In this document: positions 18,940 to 26,478 of the stretch, piece by piece
Position numbering within the stretch: the first letter of the stretch is position 1
Layout of the letters: the number at the start of each line of letters is the position of its first letter
From: Halorussus gelatinilyticus
GTDB lineage: Archaea; Halobacteriota; Halobacteria; Halobacteriales; Haladaptataceae
Assembly (NCBI RefSeq): GCF_023238445.1
Contig: NZ_CP096658.1
Span: 1,550,001-1,614,000 of the forward strand
DNA length: 64,000 nt
Direction: 5' to 3'
Notes under the pieces: model-generated
What the model saw: only the letters and a program-made list of their open reading frames with translations
Database searches by the model: none
What the model was told of the DNA's origin: nothing
Translations under genes and position numbers: made by a program

Positions 18940-19809
18940 ATGGCGCTCCCCCTCGGTTTCTCGGTCCTCGGCCTGCTGACGTTTCTGGTCCTCACGTTCA
19001 CAATCTGTACGACGGTCAACACGTTTGCGATGGAGGCGGCCGTCCTCTTCGTGCCCGCCTTCCTGTTCGTCTATCCGGAACTCGTTCCGGCGTTCCCCGA
19101 CGTGCCGCTACAGGCCGCCATCGGTCTCGCGCTGTTCGTGGAACTGTTCGGATACACGAGTAGCGTCTCGGCGTACTACTACCGGGGTCACGTGGACCTC
19201 GACGCCGCCAAGGCCATCTTGGCTATCAGTGTCCCGGTCGCGGTCGTCACACGGGCGCTCTCGTACTTCGCCCCTTCGGCCGCGCTCAAGGTCCTCTTCG
19301 GCGGGATGCTCATCGGTCTCTCAGCGGTGCTGTTCCGCGCCCACGACGGCGACGACCACCAGAAGGCCGTCGCCGCGGACGGAGGGACCCCGATTTCGAC
19401 GGCCTCGACCTTCGACCGCTACGACCGACTCGTCGCGGGCGTCGGCGGCACGATGGCCGGGTTCGTCGCCATCGCCATCGGCGAACTCACCCAGACTCTA
19501 CTCACGGTTCGCAAGCGCGTCTCGGTCCGGCTCTCGACCGGGACGAGCGCGCTCGTCCTCCACGGGACCATCGTCGCCGCGCTGGTCACGAATCTGCTCC
19601 TACTGAAGTACGCCCCGCCGAGTTTCAGCGGCCACAGCTTCACCGTCCCCTTCGACTTCGGTCTCGTCGCCGGGATGACGTGTCTGGTCGGCGGGCAGGC
19701 GGGCGCGTTCATCAACAGTCGCGTCTCCGAGCGGACGACCATCCGCGCGATGATGGTCGTCTACTCGCTGGTCGGCGCGTTCGTCCTGTTCCGGGTCTTC
19801 TTCCTCTGA
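18940..19809 (+). CDS. TauE/SafE family permease
   Basis: 289 residues, about eight transmembrane helices in two halves separated by a polar loop (~140-170). The family motif region near the N-terminus and the second-half 'GVGGTMAGFVAIAIGELTQTLL' match the TauE/SafE repeat with its conserved Gly-rich helix starts. Members export sulfite, sulfoacetate or related organosulfur anions; the substrate is not predictable here. The start is fixed by the GGAGGA site. It converges with the SPFH gene downstream. Confidence 0.88.
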   Translation: MALPLGFSVLGLLTFLVLTFTICTTVNTFAMEAAVLFVPAFLFVYPELVPAFPDVPLQAAIGLALFVELFGYTSSVSAYYYRGHVDLDAAKAILAISVPVAVVTRALSYFAPSAALKVLFGGMLIGLSAVLFRAHDGDDHQKAVAADGGTPISTASTFDRYDRLVAGVGGTMAGFVAIAIGELTQTLLTVRKRVSVRLSTGTSALVLHGTIVAALVTNLLLLKYAPPSFSGHSFTVPFDFGLVAGMTCLVGGQAGAFINSRVSERTTIRAMMVVYSLVGAFVLFRVFFL

Positions 19810-19824
19810 ACGGGCGCGCCGGCG

Positions 19825-21003
19825 TCAGTACTCGCTGTTCTCGACTTCGACGCTCCCGTCCGCGTTCTCGAAGTCGTCGTCCGCGTTCTCGGGACCGTGA
19901 CCCGCGTTGCTACCGTTCAGTTCCACATCCTCGGTATCTAACTCGCCCGCCAGTTCGTCCACCTCGTCCAGTCCGAGCAGTTCCCGCGTCTCGGCGTCGA
20001 AGTCGAGGCTTTCGAGGTCGCCGTTTTGCGATTTCACGTCGCTTCCGGTGAGGTGCTTGCCGTAGCGACCCACCATCGACGTGAGTTCCTGCGGGAGGAC
20101 GAAACTGGTCGAGTCGCCCTGTCCGATGGCGTCGAGCGTCTCCAACCCCTTGTCGATGACCGCGCGCTCGCCCATCGACTCGGCGGACTCGGCGCGGAGG
20201 ACGGTCGAAATCGAGTCGCCCTGCGCCTCCAGAATCTGGCTCTGCTTCTCGCCCTGTGCGCGGATGACCTCCGAGGCCTTCTCGCCCTCCGCCTTCTCGA
20301 CGGCGCTCCGGCGCTCGCCCTGCGCTTCCAGAATCATCGCGCGTCGGCGGCGCTCGGCCGCGGTCTGTTGCTCCATCGCGCTCACGACGGTCGGCGTGGG
20401 CATCACCGACTGGACTTCGACCGCTTCGACCCGGACGCCCCAGTCGTCGGTCGGCCGGTCCAGTTCCTCGTGGATGCGGGCGTTTATCTCCTTTTGCTGT
20501 CGGAGCGTCTCGTCGAGTTCCATGTCGCCCACCACCGCCCGGAGCGTGGTCTGAGCGAGGTCCGAGACCGCCTTCTTGTAGTCCTCGACCTCCAGGTACG
20601 CCTTCTCGGCGTCCATCACGCGGATGTAGATGACCGCGTCGGCGGTCACCGGCGAGTTGTCCTCGGTGATGGCCTCCTGCTCGGACACGTCGAGGGTCTG
20701 GGTCCGCATGTCGAAGGTGTGGGTCTCGCTCACCAGCGGCGGCACGACGTTCAGGCCCGGTCCCAGCAGTTCCCGGTACTCGCCGAACACCGTCAGCGCG
20801 CGCTTCTCGTAGGCCCCCACGATTTCGACCGCGCTGGAGAGCACCGCGAGTCCGAGTCCGAGCGCCAGCAACCCGAGTACCGTCAGGGGGTCCGTCACGG
20901 GGAGGACGACGAGGAGCGCGAGGACCGCGACGACGCCCGCCAGCAGGCGCGAGACGTTGCGCCCGGCGGAGAGTCGCCCCAACTCGTAGAAGGGGTTGTT
21001 CAT
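19825..21003 (-). CDS. SPFH/Band 7 (stomatin-like) membrane protein
   Basis: 392 residues. Two N-terminal hydrophobic segments (~20-60) are followed by a Band 7 domain (~60-230: 'VGAYEKRALTVFGEYRELLGPGLNVVPPLV', 'ITEDNSPVTADAVIYIRV', 'DWGVRVEAVEVQSVMP'). A long Ala/Glu/Arg coiled-coil (~225-290, 'ERRRRAMILEAQGERRSAVEKAEGEKA') drives oligomerisation. The C-terminal ~80 residues are acidic and disordered. It resembles stomatin/HflK-type scaffolds that organise membrane microdomains or proteases. No NfeD partner is adjacent. Confidence 0.92.
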   Translation of the reverse strand: MNNPFYELGRLSAGRNVSRLLAGVVAVLALLVVLPVTDPLTVLGLLALGLGLAVLSSAVEIVGAYEKRALTVFGEYRELLGPGLNVVPPLVSETHTFDMRTQTLDVSEQEAITEDNSPVTADAVIYIRVMDAEKAYLEVEDYKKAVSDLAQTTLRAVVGDMELDETLRQQKEINARIHEELDRPTDDWGVRVEAVEVQSVMPTPTVVSAMEQQTAAERRRRAMILEAQGERRSAVEKAEGEKASEVIRAQGEKQSQILEAQGDSISTVLRAESAESMGERAVIDKGLETLDAIGQGDSTSFVLPQELTSMVGRYGKHLTGSDVKSQNGDLESLDFDAETRELLGLDEVDELAGELDTEDVELNGSNAGHGPENADDDFENADGSVEVENSEY

Positions 21004-21070
21004 GTCGTTGAATCGAGGCTAAGGGGGCTTAACGTTTGACGTTTATGTCGCTGGCCGGACAAAGGGAGGT

Positions 21071-21406
21071 ATGGCCAACACGCGCGTCGTCTTGGCGAAG
21101 GGGTTCTCGGTCGGCGTCGTCGTCATGCTCGGACTCATCGGTTCGTACGTCCTCCTCGCGCTCGGCGGCTTCTCGCAGGGGGGCCTGCTGTACTACCTGC
21201 TGACGTTCTCGTTCGCGCTGACCGCGACCCGCGGTATCTGGACCGGTCGGTACAAGGTGGCGACTATCGGCGCGGTCGGGATGTTCGTCGTGTCCGCGAT
21301 TCAGGGCGCGGCCGGCGCGCTCGCGCTCGGACTGTCGGTGCTGTTGCTGGTCGCGCTCGTCGTCGGGTACTCGGGCCGGACGCGGGAACATCTGAGCGAC
21401 GGCTGA
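21071..21406 (+). CDS. Small integral membrane protein, unknown function
   Basis: 111 residues with four predicted transmembrane helices (~10-33, 37-54, 62-80, 84-102) and short polar ends. The SD-like GGAGGT (21065-21070) sits directly at the ATG and is too close to be a normal site. It is divergent from the SPFH gene with a ~67-bp spacer and converges on the YcaO gene. I recognise no family. Because it borders the RiPP cluster it might be an immunity or export factor, but nothing in the sequence says so. Confidence 0.65.
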   Translation: MANTRVVLAKGFSVGVVVMLGLIGSYVLLALGGFSQGGLLYYLLTFSFALTATRGIWTGRYKVATIGAVGMFVVSAIQGAAGALALGLSVLLLVALVVGYSGRTREHLSDG

Positions 21407-21462
21407 CAGTGCGAGAATCGCTCCGACGAGGTTTGGCGGTATCGACTCGTCTCTCGCGGCCG

Positions 21463-22731
21463 CTACGGATACGGATGGGGCATCTCCGGAACGTCCACCT
21501 CGGCTAGCCGCGGGTGGTCGGCCGGCGGGAGCGACGACGGCGGGAACGGGACGAGTTCGGGGACGACGACCCGGACCACGCGGATGCCGACCTCGCGCAC
21601 GTCGGGCGTCGTGACCTCGACCGCGACCGGGGTGCAACCCGCGGCGTCCAACCGGTCGAGGTACGCCGCAAGGTCGTCCGCGACGTCCTCGCTCGGTGCG
21701 AGCGCAGTCTCCTCGCCCTCCACGAAGAACGAGACGTGTTCGAAGTTCTCGGGCCGTGCGTACAGCAGTGTGTTCTCGGTGAAGTTCCAGATGCGCGCGG
21801 GGTCGATGGCGTCGAGGTCGTAGTCGGTACGGACGTGTTCGAGGTAGGGGAACGCTTGGGCGGCTTCGACCATCGCGTCGGTGGCCGCCGCGAGCGGGTC
21901 GAAGTCGGCGCTCCCGCCGATGGCGAACTTCGGGTAGCGGTCGCGGTCGTCCACGATGGCGGCCCCGTACGCCGGCACGTCCACCGTCCCGTCGTACTCG
22001 AAGACCGACAGGGAACGGTAGTCGCTCGGGAGCAGTCGGTCCCGTCGAGCCGCGAGGTCGGGGGTCGCGGCCACGTCCACGCGTGGCGGCGGAGTCTGCT
22101 CGCACCACGTCCGCACGAACGCGTCGCGCTCGACGACCTCGGCCAGCCCAGACAGGACGGCGGCTTCGAGCGTCGGTCCCGCCGCGGCCCCGTTCGAGGT
22201 CCCGACGACCGCGTTCGGGTAGTCCGCCAGTTCCCCGACCCGGTTCCAGACGAGATGCGCGGGGACGTAGGACGTGTCGCCGGTCAGCAGGTTCGTCCCG
22301 GCGACCCACGGGAGAACCGTGTCCCGCGAGAGGGGGTCGAGGAGTTCGTGGTCGCCCGGTTCGAGGTCGGCCTGTCCGTAGGCCGCCAGACACTCGAAGT
22401 CGGGCACCTCGCCCCGCGAGGCCATCTCGTCGTAGCTGGCTTCCACGAGCGCGTCCTCCCGAGGCCAGTGGAGGCAGTAGCGTTCCACGAACTCGCCGAC
22501 GGTGCTGGTCAGCGTCTCCCGCGCGCCTAGGCCCTTGCCCCCGGCCTCGATGTCGGCGGTGTGGCCTGCTCCGAGCCAGCCGAGATCCGCGTGGTCCACC
22601 GCGCCGACGCCCGCGCGCGGGCCGCCTCGGTCGAGCGACGAGTGTGCGAGGTTGCTCACGAGACCGGTCTTCGTCCCGACGAGTCGGTTGTACTCCGACG
22701 GGAGCGGTTCGTCGGACTCGGCGAACTCCAT
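21463..22731 (-). CDS. YcaO-domain cyclodehydratase (TOMM/LAP biosynthesis, SagD-like)
   Basis: 422 residues, a full YcaO domain. The ATP-binding signatures are GGKGLGA (~64-70) with STVGEFVERY (~76-85), and TSNGAAAGPTLEAAVLSGLAEVVERDAF (~178-205). The protein ends MPHPYP, so a PxPxP motif forms the extreme C-terminus. That motif is characteristic of azoline-forming YcaO proteins and is not expected of RimO-associated or thioamidating ones. The enzyme phosphorylates backbone amides so that Cys/Ser/Thr side chains cyclise to (ox/thi)azolines. It is the last gene of a three-gene operon, one base after the E1-like partner gene. Its substrates are presumably the three precursor peptides at 25.7-26.4 kb. 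Confidence 0.92.
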   Translation of the reverse strand: MEFAESDEPLPSEYNRLVGTKTGLVSNLAHSSLDRGGPRAGVGAVDHADLGWLGAGHTADIEAGGKGLGARETLTSTVGEFVERYCLHWPREDALVEASYDEMASRGEVPDFECLAAYGQADLEPGDHELLDPLSRDTVLPWVAGTNLLTGDTSYVPAHLVWNRVGELADYPNAVVGTSNGAAAGPTLEAAVLSGLAEVVERDAFVRTWCEQTPPPRVDVAATPDLAARRDRLLPSDYRSLSVFEYDGTVDVPAYGAAIVDDRDRYPKFAIGGSADFDPLAAATDAMVEAAQAFPYLEHVRTDYDLDAIDPARIWNFTENTLLYARPENFEHVSFFVEGEETALAPSEDVADDLAAYLDRLDAAGCTPVAVEVTTPDVREVGIRVVRVVVPELVPFPPSSLPPADHPRLAEVDVPEMPHPYP

Positions 22732-22732
22732 G

Positions 22733-23854
22733 CTACCGACCCCCGTCGCGGCCGCCCCGCTCGGGGTCGTACTCGCCGCGGTTGCGTCGCTTGGCCTCCA
22801 CCACGTCTTCGATGGTGACGAATCGCTTGTCGTCCACGCCCGCGGGCTTGCCGCAGACCTCGCACCGCGGGAGTCGCAACACGTCGTTGACCTCCGTCGA
22901 GAGGTCGAGGAAGTCTACGGTGATCGTCTTGCCGACCGTGTAGGCCTGTCCGTACGCCAGCAGGTTGAGGAGGTCTATCGTCGCGTACCCCGCCAGCATC
23001 CGCGAGTAGGCGTGGAGTCCCACCGAGGCGAGGCTCCCCGCGTCGGCCTCGCCGAGTCCGTTCCGGTAGCTCGCGTACCCCTCGGGGTTCGAGAGGTTCG
23101 AGACGATGCGCCGCTCCAGACAGTTGTAACAGCCGGTCTCGCCGGGGAAGAACACCGGACCGACCAGTCCGTCGAACCCGCGCCGCTGGACGAGCATCCA
23201 CGGCGTGTCCGCCTCGTGGGCGACCCGATTGAGTTCGGCCGCGACCGCGGGGTACTCGCCGTCGGCCGCGAACGCGACGTACTCGGCGTCGCGGACGGCG
23301 GCGGTCACGTCGTCGTCCAGCAGGGTGACGTTCTCCCGACCGTCGAGGTGCGAGCAGTCGGCGCGGGCGTCCGCGACCGGTTGGGTGACCGCGACCTCCC
23401 CGACGCCCGCGCGAGCGAGGTCCGCGGCGATTTGCGGGCCGATTTCGCCCGCGTTCACCACCAGTATCTCGGCGTCCGCCAACCGCCGACAGTTCTCGTC
23501 GGCGAACTTCCGGGAGTGGACGAGTTGGGGCCAGCCCTGCGACTCGGGGCGGTCGGCGGCGTCGTAGACGACGTTCTTCTGGGCGAGTCCGTCGAGGAGT
23601 TCCAACAGGTCGTCGCGGTCCGCCGAATCGAACTGGGCGAGTATCTCGCCGATGGGGTTGGTGCCGTCGAGCAACGCGAACAGGTCCGCCACCGCCTCCT
23701 CGTCGTCGGTCTCCCGGATGGTCATCGCGGGACCGGTCCACGGTCCGGCCCGGACGTGAATCGTGTTCTCGTCGGTCCGCGTCGCCACGAACGCCGGATT
23801 CAGGACGGGTTTCGAGAGCGCGCGCTCGATTCGCTCTCGGCGCTCGGGGTTCAT
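22733..23854 (-). CDS. E1-like TOMM precursor-binding protein (SagC/Ocin-ThiF type)
   Basis: 373 residues from the ATG at 23854, which overlaps the SagB-like gene stop (ATGA). Residues ~1-105 form a small winged-helix-like region (FALLDGTNPIGEILAQF ... DDLLELLDGLAQKNVV) that fits the peptide-recognition (RRE) fold. Residues ~125-250 are a divergent Rossmann E1 core (ILVVNAGEIGPQIAADLARAGVGEVAV) with a degenerate nucleotide loop. Two Cys pairs (GCYNCLERR and CEVCGK) form the zinc site of this family. There is no catalytic adenylating Arg/Lys set, as expected of the partner that presents precursor peptide to YcaO. This is family 'bacteriocin biosynthesis cyclodehydratase / leader peptide-binding protein'. 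Confidence 0.9.
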   Translation of the reverse strand: MNPERRERIERALSKPVLNPAFVATRTDENTIHVRAGPWTGPAMTIRETDDEEAVADLFALLDGTNPIGEILAQFDSADRDDLLELLDGLAQKNVVYDAADRPESQGWPQLVHSRKFADENCRRLADAEILVVNAGEIGPQIAADLARAGVGEVAVTQPVADARADCSHLDGRENVTLLDDDVTAAVRDAEYVAFAADGEYPAVAAELNRVAHEADTPWMLVQRRGFDGLVGPVFFPGETGCYNCLERRIVSNLSNPEGYASYRNGLGEADAGSLASVGLHAYSRMLAGYATIDLLNLLAYGQAYTVGKTITVDFLDLSTEVNDVLRLPRCEVCGKPAGVDDKRFVTIEDVVEAKRRNRGEYDPERGGRDGGR

Positions 23855-24795
23855 CGCCGGCTCCCTCCCTCGGGGAAGTGGTCGGCGCGTCGGGCGTCGG
23901 GGACCCCGACGAACCCGGTGTAGATGGCCGCCTCGTCCACGCCGTCCACGCCGAGGAAGTCGTTGACCTCGTTCTCGCGGGCCGCGGCGAAGGGGGCCGA
24001 CGCCAGCCCCATCGCGGTGGCGACGAGTTGCACGTTCTGGACGACGTGGCCCGACTCCTGGAGCGCGAACCGGTAACCCCGCGGCCCGTACTTGGCCTTG
24101 CTCCGCCAGAACGCCCCCGTGAGCGCGAACGCGACCGCGGCGTCGGTCGGGTCGAGGAGGCCGCCGGTGGCGAACAACGCCGCCACCTCGTCGGCGAACT
24201 CGTCGTCGCCGCGTTCGAGGACGCGAAGCGCGTGGTCGTCGGGCACGTAGTAGTAAAGCCCTTCGTCGAGGTCGTCGCCCCCGTTCAGCACCGCGAAGTA
24301 GATTTCGACCGGGTAGAGACCGCCGCCCGAGGGATACGCGCGACCCAAGTTCTCGACGCCGTCGGCCGCCGAGATGCGTCCGGTCGCTCCGCAACTGTAG
24401 TACAGGAGCGTCGAGAGGCGGTCGAGCGAGAGTCCGTCGCCCGAGTACGAACGGACGGTCCGACGGCGGCGCACGGCCTCCGAGAGGTCCACGTCGAACG
24501 TCTCGGACGGGGCCGGGAGGTCGATTCGCTCGCGGCCCTCGTACTCCGGGGGTGCCTTCGAGACGGCGTACTGCATCGTCTCGTCGTGGACGAAGTGCGA
24601 CATCGTAGACTGGTCGCTCCGGTCGGTGTGTTCGGTGTACTTCGTGTTCTCGTGGAACGTCTCCGCGAGGTCGGCCTCGGAGAACTCCTTTCGTCGGAAC
24701 GCGTCGAGATGCGTGCGGTCGGGAGCGGGGTCGGTACTCCGACGGTCGTACGCGCTCGACATGAGTCGGTTCAGCGCGTCGGTGTCGAGGTCCAT
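23851..24795 (-). CDS. SagB-type FMN-dependent azoline oxidoreductase
   Basis: 314 residues. The nitroreductase fold has the FMN phosphate-binding RRRTVRSYS (~108-116), the SagB signature YPSGGGLYPVEIYF, the lid KYGPRGYRF and ESGHVVQNV near the C-terminus. The ~100-residue N-terminal extension is usual for SagB/ThcOx proteins, absent from simple nitroreductases. It would oxidise azolines to azoles on the modified precursor. It is the first gene of the minus-strand operon (B-C-D order as in streptolysin S-type clusters). Its start lies in an AT-rich divergent promoter region shared with the CPBP protease gene. Confidence 0.92.
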   Translation of the reverse strand: MDLDTDALNRLMSSAYDRRSTDPAPDRTHLDAFRRKEFSEADLAETFHENTKYTEHTDRSDQSTMSHFVHDETMQYAVSKAPPEYEGRERIDLPAPSETFDVDLSEAVRRRRTVRSYSGDGLSLDRLSTLLYYSCGATGRISAADGVENLGRAYPSGGGLYPVEIYFAVLNGGDDLDEGLYYYVPDDHALRVLERGDDEFADEVAALFATGGLLDPTDAAVAFALTGAFWRSKAKYGPRGYRFALQESGHVVQNVQLVATAMGLASAPFAAARENEVNDFLGVDGVDEAAIYTGFVGVPDARRADHFPEGGSRR

Positions 24796-24946
24796 ATTGG
24801 GAAATATTCTCTAATACCGAAACTAAAATCTACGCATCTAGATGGGTGAACTGACCTGCGCCGCGAGCTCGAACGAGCGCTGACTGGATACGTTACGGTA
24901 TAACCAAAATAATTATTATACGATTGCGTCCAGATAAAAGCCAACG

Positions 24947-25567
24947 ATGGCCACGGTTTCGCTCGTCTGGCTGGCCGCCGTCGTCGGATATCTTCCGGCG
25001 CAACTCGTCTACGTCATCGTCTCGTCGTCGGTGGTGTCGGCGTATCCGCGCTTGCGCCGCTACAACTACTGGACGTACGCGGCATTCAGTCTCCTCTACG
25101 GCGGCGCGTTCTACGTGGTGGCCCCGGTGTCGGTCCCCTTCGCGTTCCGGTCCGCCTACCTCGCGCTCGTCCCGGTCGGTTTCGCCATGTACTACGCCGA
25201 CACGTACGCGGTGTCGCGGGCGGTCGGAACGTCGCTCCAGCGCGACGTCAGCCACCCCTTCTCGATGCTCCCGATACTCCTCGTCCCGATTCCCGAGGAA
25301 ATCCTGTTCCGGGCGGGACTCGCGCCCCTGATAGACGCTTTCGGTCCGGTCGCGTTCGGGGTCGCGTCCGCCCTCCTGTTCGGTCTCATCCACTTCACGT
25401 TCGGCGCGCGCGACGTGGTAGTCAAGGTCGGCAACGGAATCGTCTTCGCGAGCGTGTTCGTGGTCACCGGCTCCGTGACCGCGACGATACTCGTTCACCT
25501 CGGGTACAACCTCGCGTCGTTTCACGTCTTCTCGGACTACTCGGAGGACCTCGCGGCGCTTCCCTGA
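24947..25567 (+). CDS. CPBP family intramembrane protease (SagE-like)
   Basis: 206 residues, about six transmembrane helices. It carries the three Abi/CPBP motifs: EEILFR (Glu117/Glu118 ... Arg122), FGLIHF (Phe145 ... His149) and HLGYN (His184 ... Asn188). In streptolysin S-type clusters the equivalent protein (SagE) is proposed to remove the leader peptide and/or confer self-immunity. Here the gene is divergent from the SagB-like gene across ~150 AT-rich bases and followed by the three precursor genes, so it fits that role. A general CAAX-type function is the alternative. The ATG is ~25 nt after a run of TATA-like sequence (24906-24920). Confidence 0.87.
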   Translation: MATVSLVWLAAVVGYLPAQLVYVIVSSSVVSAYPRLRRYNYWTYAAFSLLYGGAFYVVAPVSVPFAFRSAYLALVPVGFAMYYADTYAVSRAVGTSLQRDVSHPFSMLPILLVPIPEEILFRAGLAPLIDAFGPVAFGVASALLFGLIHFTFGARDVVVKVGNGIVFASVFVVTGSVTATILVHLGYNLASFHVFSDYSEDLAALP

Positions 25568-25728
25568 CGTGGGTCGTCCGTGTCCCCAGTCCCGCCATTG
25601 CGCCCGTTCGAGGTCGGTGTTCTGTCGTCCGAGTCCTCGCGTTCATCGCCCGGAAGTGGCGGTGGTTTCTCATATAATTCACGTACTATAAGAAAAAATT
25701 ATGGGGGTTGTATTATATGATAACGCGA

Positions 25729-25872
25729 ATGAAGTTCAAGATAGAAGACGAGACCGAGAGTACCGCAGAATCGACCGAACCCGTCGCCCCCGGAACGAGC
25801 AACGACGGATTCTGTAGCAAGTACGACATGTGCTACTTCAGTGTCCCGGACGCGCTCGGCTTCCTGTCCTGA
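25729..25872 (+). CDS. RiPP precursor peptide 1 (LAP/TOMM)
   Basis: 47 residues from the ATG at 25729 (an in-frame ATG at 25717 adds MITR and is nearer the spacing for the ACTATAAG box at 25685-25692). The leader MKFKIEDETESTAESTEP aligns with the other two precursors. It ends in VAPGTS and is followed by a ~24-residue core with two Cys (FCSKYDMCYF) and a hydrophobic end (ALGFLS). The leader is acidic and Ser/Thr-rich. The core Cys, Ser and Thr are the expected azoline sites. The upstream ~60 bases are far richer in A+T than the window. Too short for routine gene calling, hence easily missed. Confidence 0.8.
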   Translation: MKFKIEDETESTAESTEPVAPGTSNDGFCSKYDMCYFSVPDALGFLS

Positions 25873-25939
25873 GGACTCGGGACGTTGCTTTAGTTATTTA
25901 AATAATAGAATTAGTTAGAGATAGGAGATATTATATCCT

Positions 25940-26077
25940 GTGCAGTTCGAACTGCGAGACCAGACCGAGGACGACAGTGCAGAAACCGACCCCGTCGCAC
26001 CCGGTACTAGCTGTTACGGCTGTTTCAAGGAGGGCGGAACGAGTTCCCTCTCGAACGTCTTCGGATTCGTCCTGTAG
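25940..26077 (+). CDS. RiPP precursor peptide 2 (LAP/TOMM)
   Basis: 45 residues from a GTG. The leader MQFELRDQTEDDSAETDP is followed by VAPGTS, and the core has CYGCF near its start, a GGTSSLS run and a hydrophobic end (VFGFVL). Leader residues QF-(x)2-x-DQTED-(x)-SAET-(x)-PVAPGTS are shared with precursor 3. The GTG start is chosen because it aligns the leaders exactly. An AGGAG at 25923-25927 lies 12 bases upstream, and an ATTTAAATAA run at ~25898-25907 may be the TATA region. The separation from precursor 1 by 67 AT-rich bases implies its own promoter. Confidence 0.82.
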   Translation: MQFELRDQTEDDSAETDPVAPGTSCYGCFKEGGTSSLSNVFGFVL

Positions 26078-26230
26078 GCCCGTACCGACTCGTTCGATCC
26101 CACCGGACTACCGACCGTCAACCGGTCGAATCACTTCTCTCGGCGTCGTCTCCGAGACTCGTACCGCGAACCGACGAGCGACGTCTTCATTCTAGCCTCT
26201 GCGGTTTAGTACTAATATGTCTAGTGAAAA

Positions 26231-26241
26231 AATTTAATATG
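26231..26241 (+). promoter_or_regulatory. TATA box for precursor 3
   Basis: ATTTAATATGG is centred ~29 nt before the ATG at 26265, fitting a leaderless transcript. The surrounding 60 bases are strongly AT-rich, as are the regions before precursors 1 and 2. Confidence 0.5.
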
Positions 26242-26264
26242 GTATATGTTCACATAACTGTTGC

Positions 26265-26420
26265 ATGCAGTTTGATATGCAAGACCAGACCGAAGACGCC
26301 AGTGCAGAAACCAAGCCTGTCGCGCCCGGTACGTCCAGCGGTGGAGCCTGTGGCTTCGACATCTCGACGTCGATGTACTGCGACGCAGGACTCGACCTGC
26401 TCGGCGGCGAACTGCTCTGA
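26265..26420 (+). CDS. RiPP precursor peptide 3 (LAP/TOMM)
   Basis: 51 residues from ATG. The leader MQFDMQDQTEDASAETKP is nearly identical to that of precursor 2 and is followed by VAPGTS. The core contains ACGFDISTSMYCDAG and ends in a hydrophobic LDLLGGELL. Two Cys are present, as in the other two cores, but at different positions. Conserved leader with diverging core is the hallmark of one set of enzymes modifying several peptides. It is the last of the three genes and converges with uvrC, 58 bases away. Confidence 0.85.
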   Translation: MQFDMQDQTEDASAETKPVAPGTSSGGACGFDISTSMYCDAGLDLLGGELL

Positions 26421-26478
26421 GAACGGGCACTTCACCCTTTTTGCGGGTAGTCGTTCGACGCGAACCGACAGCGACCGC

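Noticed and set aside
21071..21406. The small membrane protein next to YcaO as the RiPP immunity gene
   Set aside because: It is on the opposite strand, convergent, and has no feature linking it to the cluster. Kept as unknown.
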